64,000 nucleotides of DNA from Amphiura filiformis (lineage: Eukaryota > Echinodermata > Ophiuroidea > Amphilepidida > Amphiuridae), in assembly GCF_039555335.1 (NCBI RefSeq), contig NC_092636.1:2413464-2477463 (forward strand), in the 5' to 3' direction. This document shows positions 48,901-57,900 of this stretch, in pieces. Made by a program: the position numbers and the translations under genes. The stretch's first letter is position 1. Each line of letters opens with the position of its first letter. The notes under the pieces are model-generated. The model had not been told where the DNA came from, searched no databases, and saw nothing but the letters and a program-made list of their open reading frames with translations.

Positions 48901-51900
48901 TACTTTTATAAATACCATTAGCAAATTAGGGGGAGGGGTTGGGGTGCAGCCACACTTCCATGCAACCCCCCCCTCGAGCATACGGGCCTGGTCACAGGTA
49001 ATGTTAGAAGACATTGCATCAATTCTGGGATACTGTGACTGTAGTGATGAGGTGCACCACTATGCTAAGTTTATCCTGAGTTTATCATACAACCTTTTTT
49101 AAACAAATTTATACTCTTTTTTACTACCAAATGATATTCTCAGTGAATTGGTAAGCATCACCCTTGTCCTTTAAAACCCATCAGCCATGCAAAGTGTTTT
49201 CTGTCTTTCTTTACATCTCAATGTACTCATCTCTCACCCTAGGGAATAAACCCTTTTTTCTCTTCAGACAAGCACTATCATCTTTTTATTTTGCATCTTA
49301 ATGCATCTTCCTCCCACGATGCTGCAACTATTTCAATGCAAGCTAAGATTTAACCGATGCCGTACCAATGTACTGAGTTCGTAAGTAATAAGTAAAGTAA
49401 AATGTTTGAAGACAGACAGGCCATCGACCCAAGTTCTCTTTTAACTGTACATCCTTGTGAAGCCACTTTGTTACAATGTTATATTCAATTTCCACACAAC
49501 CACTCAATATTCAAAATATTGAATCACCCTCTCTACCCCTTTTTCTCTCCCCTCTTTTCTCATCCCTTTCTCTCTTCACAGACTTTGCAAAAAAAGAAAA
49601 GAGAGAACCTGGCAGGTAGGTCATTTGATTGTCTTTTCTCTGTGCATCATTATCAAGTATTTTAGCATCTATTACATGGGACTGGTAACACTAGACTATC
49701 TCTAATGGATTGATTGATGACTCTCTCTATTCCACAGGATGCTTTCATACAATCCCATGATGCAATGTGATTTCCACCTTAAATTCTGCTATTTGCAAAC
49801 ACCATACTGAAGTTTGTAAAAAATATGAATCTTCTCAATCAAGAAATGCAATTGGACTACCAGGTAGCAATTTTTGTATCTTAATTATCCAATTATAGCA
49901 GAACATAGCCTTTGCCAATATTATTTCAGCCCAATTTCCTACTACATTATGGGATATGTCAATTCACCCTATACCTTTCATCCATCTCCCTGGATGGGTT
50001 CATCTCCCTAACGAAATGATGACAACAGGAATCATTTTCATGGATTCATCCCAAGTCTTGCTGTTCTATTTTAAACTTGTTTAAATATCTCTGGGAATAT
50101 AGACAATACTTGCAACTACAAACGAATACCAAAATGTTTTTACGTGATGCGTGTATAAAAGGATAGTTTACTGCAGGCCTTGCCATGCTTTATACAGAAC
50201 CGAAAAGTATCAAGAGTTCAAGTTTAAGATGCATACAATAACTTCCCATCAGTTTTAGCAATATTAATTTTTGTTTTCAAACAATTATAAGAATACATGG
50301 GTTAAATCACAAAGACAGACTTGGACTAAGTCTAGTGTCATTTCATTAATGGATTTTTAATTTGCAAAATAACAAGTTTCGAGGAGTTATTTAAGAAAAA
50401 GAAGTCCTTAAACTCATCCAAAAGCTGTTTTTATGATTTGAAATAATCTCTGAAATTGTTGTAAATATAATGTTATGGAAATTTTGAAGTGACAAGATGC
50501 TTGGGAATCATTTTATTGAAAACAAATCTGATTAGAAGCATAAGTTGATGCCAAAATTGCAACAAAAAAATAAAACCTTTTATTTCATGGTTTGTTTTTC
50601 AAAATCTTACGACTATTTTTGTCAAATGTCAACGACACATGAAAGAGTGGAAGGTTAAATTGAATGGATTATGGCTTGGAATGAGAAAGTAATTTGATTT
50701 CTTCACTAGGATCCACAACCACACAACATGCTCATTTATCAGGGCACATTTCTTTAACTCCAATACAGTTGCACATTCATTGAATGACCTTTGAAAATGT
50801 GGGTACGCAAACTCATAATCCACGCAACTTGAGGTCAAATTTTGCTCTTTGATTGTTTAATTGAGTTTATTGAACTATGGCATTGGGATGAGGCCATTGT
50901 GGTCCATAGTGCTTCGTGTAAAGCCGGGATTGCTAATATTAGAACCGCTGTGTTTACAAGTGATTTCATGCAATTTCAACTGAAATATGAAAGTTACTGA
51001 ATTCAAGTAAATTACTTATGGCTAACAATTTTGAAGCACAGATAATGTTTGGTGTATGTTTGGTGTACTAAATTAGCTACCCAGGTACAATTTTTCTTCC
51101 AGTAAGTTAGCTACATAAATATTGTAATGAGTGTAATCTACATTACAGAAACAATACAAAATGCATGCATAAAACAAAAAGCCTCTTTTACATTACATTT
51201 ACCACGCCTTGCCAATCACATTGAAGGCGATTTCACAGTTGGATAACGACGATTAATTGTGAGACAGTGAAACGGAGAGAAACCCATTAAGACAACATGT
51301 GGTTTAACACATGTTAGGCACCAGGCCCTCAATCCCCACAAAATCTCTATGATCCAAAACATCAACAAACATGGCCTATGTGAAAAATGTGTTTATAAAA
51401 TTCCATACATGATTCATCTCAAAATAATACACAGATCTAGGCCGAGTTCAGATGGCTCAAAACAAGTATGAAGTGAGAAGAAGAGTTTGGACCTGGCTAT
51501 TTACCAGGGACAGTATGACCATCTATCAAAAATTGTTTACATGTCTGATATTGACCATAAACATAGCACCTGGTCAGTTTTTGTGAACAACAAAATATGC
51601 AATAAATCAATCACTATTTTGAAGTTTGTTGAAAAGAAAATATTATTGGATGGAACTGAAATGAAACAAAGAGAAACTGGGCAGGGCTAGCACTGGCTTC
51701 TGTGCTGTACTCTGATACCTGTATGATGATTTTCCAACTGTAGGATAGTAGCTGATAGTTCCTCGCACGCCGGTGCTCCCTTCGGTTACCAAGAGGCGTC
51801 GCGGTTTGTGGAACGGGGCTAGTTCTAGGCAGGGCTTAAAGGACAGATTTCACAAGATCTGTCAATAATGAATTCTATGGACATGAAATAAAAAAAGTCA

Positions 51901-54900
51901 AAAAAATTTTAACTGTGGAATTTTCTGACAAAGAGTTATAGAGGTTTCTGCATTTATCAAGTACTGTCTAGCAAGAAAAGCCAACGCATGACAGAACATT
52001 GTGTTAGAAGAAGACCATGAAACATGCAGTTTTAGCACTTTGCATCTTGAACCATTCCATGCTTGAACCTACTCAATGTTCCTCATTGTAGTGAGAGCCA
52101 CGCCCACTGCCCTATCCACAACTAAAGCTGAAGCGGCCAATTCTTGAGGCAGCCAGCTGTAGAGGGGCATCATGCACCTCTCTGCTGGCATATCATTCGT
52201 TTGCTGGTATACATCATGATGTAACCATGCCAACTTGCATCAGAAGAGGTACACCCTTCAATCAGAAACCATTTTAGCTGATAAGATATCTCTAGAGAAA
52301 GGGACAGCACCTATGGGAACTCATTCAGCACTCAATTCTGTGTGTCAGTCAATGCTCGTCCTCTTTAGGGTGCCCTGTTGTGTTGTGACATTTGTGCCAT
52401 GTTTTCCTGTTATTCCTATGATGCTTATCTTAGCCAAGGTTGACATAATGTTGACTGACTGATATATATTCCTTCTAGGGGAGTAAGGAAAACTAACAAG
52501 CAAATTGGCCTTTTTAGGGAAAAATAAACAACACAAATTTTATTCTAGACTCTTACAAATATGGAACAGTACATTGGGTTCTTATATGATGAATCAAAAT
52601 ATTGAGCAGGAGACTAGGTTATTTGGCAAGTATTTGGCATTGATGAGTGTTAATGGGACGCTGTTTATATCATCAGGGTTAACCATATGGAATGGATGGG
52701 CAAAATATATGAGGTGTGGCAAAGGTCGCAAATTTTATGACAAGGTGAAGCCTCAAAAATATGTTTTTGTTCAAATATGGCAGAAATTAGGCTGGATATG
52801 TAATTTTGGTGCAAAAATGACTATCCTACATCAGAAAATAACTGCTCATGATAGATGGACATCGGTAGAAGTGATACACAAGTGTATAATAGTGTCCACA
52901 TGTACCAGTAAAAATTTAGTCTATGGCACTTAACTTTTTCTTTTAATAATTAACATTTTTGAATGCTTCAAATCATGATGAGAAAACTTTTCAGGAAAAT
53001 TGAGTATTTTAAAATTGCAGGTTATTTGCATGGTCACTGAAAACACTCCATTTCATTCTTGGTCATGCATGTAAATTTTTGGAGTCCTGCCCCCCCCCCC
53101 CAGCTGAAACCCCTTCATCACTCAGCACTCGGTGATGTCATTTTCCAATATGGAGTTTTCCCCAACCAATATGGCCGCCTACCTTGATAACCAACATGGC
53201 TACCACCCTGTGGCTGTTTTCCTTTCATTTTTCACCTAATGAGCTTCGCCAATTTTTATCACAAAAGTGATAATTGATGTGAAGTTGCCAAACATGGGTT
53301 GATGAAAGCAGACATGTTGGAGGCCCAAACCATGAAAACCAGAATCTCTGAACCATGACACAAACTTGTGCCTTGGAGGGATTCAGATGTAACCAACATA
53401 TTTTTTTATGAAATATGTGTTAACAGAGTGAGATGAACTTTTGACCAGTCATATTTGTTAATGAACTGCTGTTTTCTGATGTTGCCTGCATGACCCTCCC
53501 TCACCGTGCTTACCTCACCTAATTCATTTCATCATTGGCACGTGCATTACGAATCAAACTCACATTCACAGTTCAAAGACCCGGATACTGACCTCGTCAA
53601 GAGGATGACCCATTTTTGATGATTTAGTATCTATTGTTGTGTAAGGTAATAAAATAATAATATTCATTTTAGGTAATAAAATAATAATATTCATTTTAGG
53701 TAATAAAATAATACTATTCATTTTATTGTGAAATATCTCATTTAAGCAGCTCTGTTCTAACACACAATATTAATAATACTAGAGATAGGTCGGTCAGATC
53801 ATAGAAAAGCAACGAATGAGCGATAAAATGGTTCTTGAACACCATTTGATTTGAACAAAACAATTTTTATACCATCACTGCGTCGTCAACCATCCCTCTT
53901 CAACTGGATACTGCTTCCTCAAAGGTAAAGCTTTTATCAGAGTTTATTTTAGATTAGATTGAATTCTAAAAACTGGTTCTGTACATCACTATACTCAGCA
54001 AGGTAAAATTACTTTCACTATTAAAGCAAGCAAGATCCATTTGAATAAACATACACGTAGCACAGACAACAAAGTCACATTATTTCACTACCATGATACG
54101 ACAGGTGAATGAATTTGGATCCAATTCCAAATCAGATACTTTTGATAACTCCGGGCATAAACTATTTTAAGACCTAAAATGTATCTTCTCCTCCCTGTCC
54201 TGTGCATTACCTTTCACATGATACTGTACTACCCTGAGAACATTGTATACATCAGACGCCATCACACACACCCAGATCACCTCTCTTCTTCAACACAATA
54301 ATACCTTCACATAAGTCTTGCATATAGTATGTAATAGCCACAAGGTACCAGGTAACAAGCTATCGATGGCATCTATAAAAACAACTTTAACCTTCAGGGA
54401 TGATAAACAGGGTGGTCATCTTTAACTCATCTCTGCAAAGTTCACTTATCTCTCCAAACTGCAGTACAAATTGAACTTAACCTTCTATACAGCCAAAGAA
54501 ATTGCAATACTATTGGCACAGTCAAAGTTCCATACAGCGACTTTGGTGTAGACTTTTGACGTCTGCGGTGAAGATGCTTTTAATAGTTGAAGAAGTCTGC
54601 AGCTGACTTGAGGGTGTATGACTAGGGTGGTCGTGTGTCGTCTTTTTCACCTGCAAGGCTGCAGGATTTCTGCTGTCTACGAGCCAATAGGCAGATTTTA
54701 CAACAGTTATCAATTTCTAGATGTTAACCATTTGTGCTCAATAAACTTATATCACATACTCCCATATCAACATCGAGATATAAAAATTCAGATCTGCTCG
54801 ACCCTTATTGTAGGTTTGACATTGACAAATAAGCAAGATTTGGGGTGTAGGGATTATTATTTTTGATCATAATTGCATAAAAATTTTACAAAACGTGATC

Positions 54901-57900
54901 ACAGATTCAAAACTATTGCCCAATGTCAGTTGTTAAAATCCCAAAGTGCAAGGTCTGAGCTATTTACAAATTCCATCTTCACAGCTGATAAAAAGATGTT
55001 TCTTTATTTCAAAGATATGTTTAGATAAAAATTTTCTGCTAGAGAAATATTTTCTCACGACAATTAACACACATTTTAGTCATTAGGCTTGATACAAACA
55101 TGATAATGACTTGTAACGATTTGTGCCTCTCGATATGAAGAACGGAATGCAAACTAATAGATGATATCCAAGAATTCACAAAAACAAAATTGCACATTTA
55201 AACATTACCACTATCAGAGCCAATATTATCAAGCAGCAAAAGGTTTTCTTCAAACAGCTTTCCAGGTAAACCTGGGTGGGGTGGATCAAACGCTAAAGTG
55301 CCTTGCCAAAGGACACAACATGTTAGCCCTGATGGGGTTCGAACCCACAACCTTGTGATCATGAGCTGAACATCCTAAACGTCATGGCACCATGCTCCCA
55401 AATTAATAATTCACTAAAAATATTGCCAATTTGCCAACCAGCTCCTCTGAACACTTAATGATGCTGTAAGTGATGCAGTAGGCCTATTATTTGGATGCTG
55501 TACATGTAGCTCTGACCCAGAGGAATTCGTTCACCCAGGGGCTTGTTTAGACTATACTGGACCTGCAAATTTTACATACAAAATGGATTTCTTGGTTTAG
55601 TAGAGAGTTACATAAATTGGTGTCTGCCAGTTTACTTTGGCGTCACATTTTGGTTCATATTTCCTTCATCCTGTGTCTGTCGCTGTGAATAATGGCAAGA
55701 GCTAGGTCTGGGTGTACTTACTGATATAATGTTATGTTGGAGAAAAGCAAAGGAGAAAGGCTTCCTTCTTAAGTTAAGCCTACAAAATGGAAAATGTGTG
55801 CAGTTATATCTAAATAGGCCTTTTTCAATGCATCCTAGGCCTACTTTATAATAGGCTACAGGCATACACCTTGTACATTTTAATATTAATGTTCAATTTT
55901 TGCTGAACCATGAAATGGTATCAGCCTATAAGAGTGAATGTTACTAGCTTACTTACTAGCTTACTTACTAGCTTACTACTGACTAACCATTTGGTCTGAA
56001 ATGGACATATCTCTAAATACAAAGGTATGACCCCATGAGTGGTGTCATATGAAAGAGGAAAACATAAAGAATATAATAAAAATATTTCCAAACGTCGGAG
56101 GTCATCCAGGGGTCAAAAAAAAAAAAAAGGTCATTTTAACTGAAAATGCTCCGATTGAGCTGAAATTTAAATGCAATGATCCTTATGACATTCTAAACAT
56201 TAAAAAAATATTTTAAGATTCATTTAAGGTCATTAAGGGGTTATAAAGGGGTCTAGTTTTCCAAAATGCACCGATTGTGTTGAATTTTAAACGCAATGAT
56301 CCTTATGACATTCTAAACATGTTGAAAATATTTTAAAATTCATTTAAGGTCATTAAGGGGTCATACAGAGGTCAAAAGTCAAGTTTTCAAAATGACAGCT
56401 TCTCACGATCAAGGTATAAACGGCAATTAATGAAAAAGTCTTATTAAAATTAATACTATCCTGCACAGTATGCTTGATCAGATCGTCACAGTCATCCGCC
56501 TAACTTATGGTACCTCGTGCCCTTGCAAAGGGCACAGTTGCTCAGTTTATTTTATATTCTTTACTTTTCCTCTTTCATTAACACCACTCAGTGGTCATAC
56601 CTTCGTAACATTTCGAGAATGTCCATTACAGACTCCGGGTGACAGTGGTATAGGCCTACCACAATATACTGCCAAAGCCACATGGTTCAGCTATGGTGCG
56701 GTTATCGCTCTAGTTCAACATATTTTGCAAACTTGCTAAACACATATGCCAATTTCATGTCCAAACAGTGACAGGTGTCGCAACCCACTGAATTACCCCT
56801 ATCAGATAATAAGGCAAAAATAACTCTCTTTTCCTAAAATAAAATCAAACATTTAGTACGATGAACGAGCTCACGTGATATTTGTCAACTTGATATGGAA
56901 AAGGTACCATCTGGTAATTCACATCTGTGACATCTCTTCCACATCTGTAGCATTCTACCAGTGAAGTGTCATTACAAAGTGCTGTAGTAGAGTCTTATCA
57001 TATCTGTTACGTGTACAGTCTTATGCACAACTTATCTGTGTTTTCCTGTGTTCAGGATGTGCGCAGATGTCAGTGGATCCGTGATGTTATCGAACAAAAT
57101 GACAGTCACTTGTCCACCAAAATGAAGCCAATGTTTATTTTTAACTTGTCATCTTGCCCTAAAGAGTTACATCAAAAGTAAGACTTATCGGTACTGAGAT
57201 ACGATGACATCACATTGCAGAAAAAATACAAAAAGGTTAGGCTGTACACTTCATTTTGACAAAGTGACTCATCTAGTTTTGATCACATCAGAATATTGAA
57301 ATCTTGATGTCACATTCTTGTCAATTACCTGGGACATTCAGGTTTGTACTCGACAATGATCGCAACATATCCTACGTAGATCATAACATAATAATCTTTT
57401 GGATTGAAATAGTGCACATAATTTGGTTATATTTTGTTACTTCTCCTTCAAACTTATTAAAACTTGCCGAGAAACATTTAAAACCCCCATTTTTGTGTAT
57501 TTAATTGAAATGAATGGCAGTGTCATGACATGAGGATGTTTTCCTTCTCACAGGCCACTTAGGCAAACAGTAGTAAACAAAGGAAACAAGGAAAAACCTC
57601 CCCTGTCAACTTTCAAACTAAAAATATCTCTTAGATTGATTGATTGATTGGAATATTGTAAAACAAAATAATGGGAAGTTGACTGGGGAAGCAAAAGAAG
57701 CAACAATTAATTAATTCCGGATAAACGTCCACTGCTTTGATGCATCATCCGACTGACCCTTCGCACAAATCATCACTTTATATTACAAGATAATGCAATG
57801 TCCATGAATGCCCTGGATTCAGGTACTTCCTTCTGGCCCCGGCTTCTGGCCTTGATAGAATCTTTCAATCTCTGGAACGAAGGATAGTTACGAGAGTAAA

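Noticed and set aside
52505-52933. 142-codon plus-strand ORF as a possible gene
   Set aside because: It lies inside a 16-kb intron on the opposite strand, has no recognised domain, and its composition (many W, Y, I, K) fits chance in AT-rich DNA.
55255-55400. A functional tRNA gene from the B-box-like sequence
   Set aside because: There is no acceptor-stem pairing or normal anticodon arm. The wording fits a tRNA-derived SINE.
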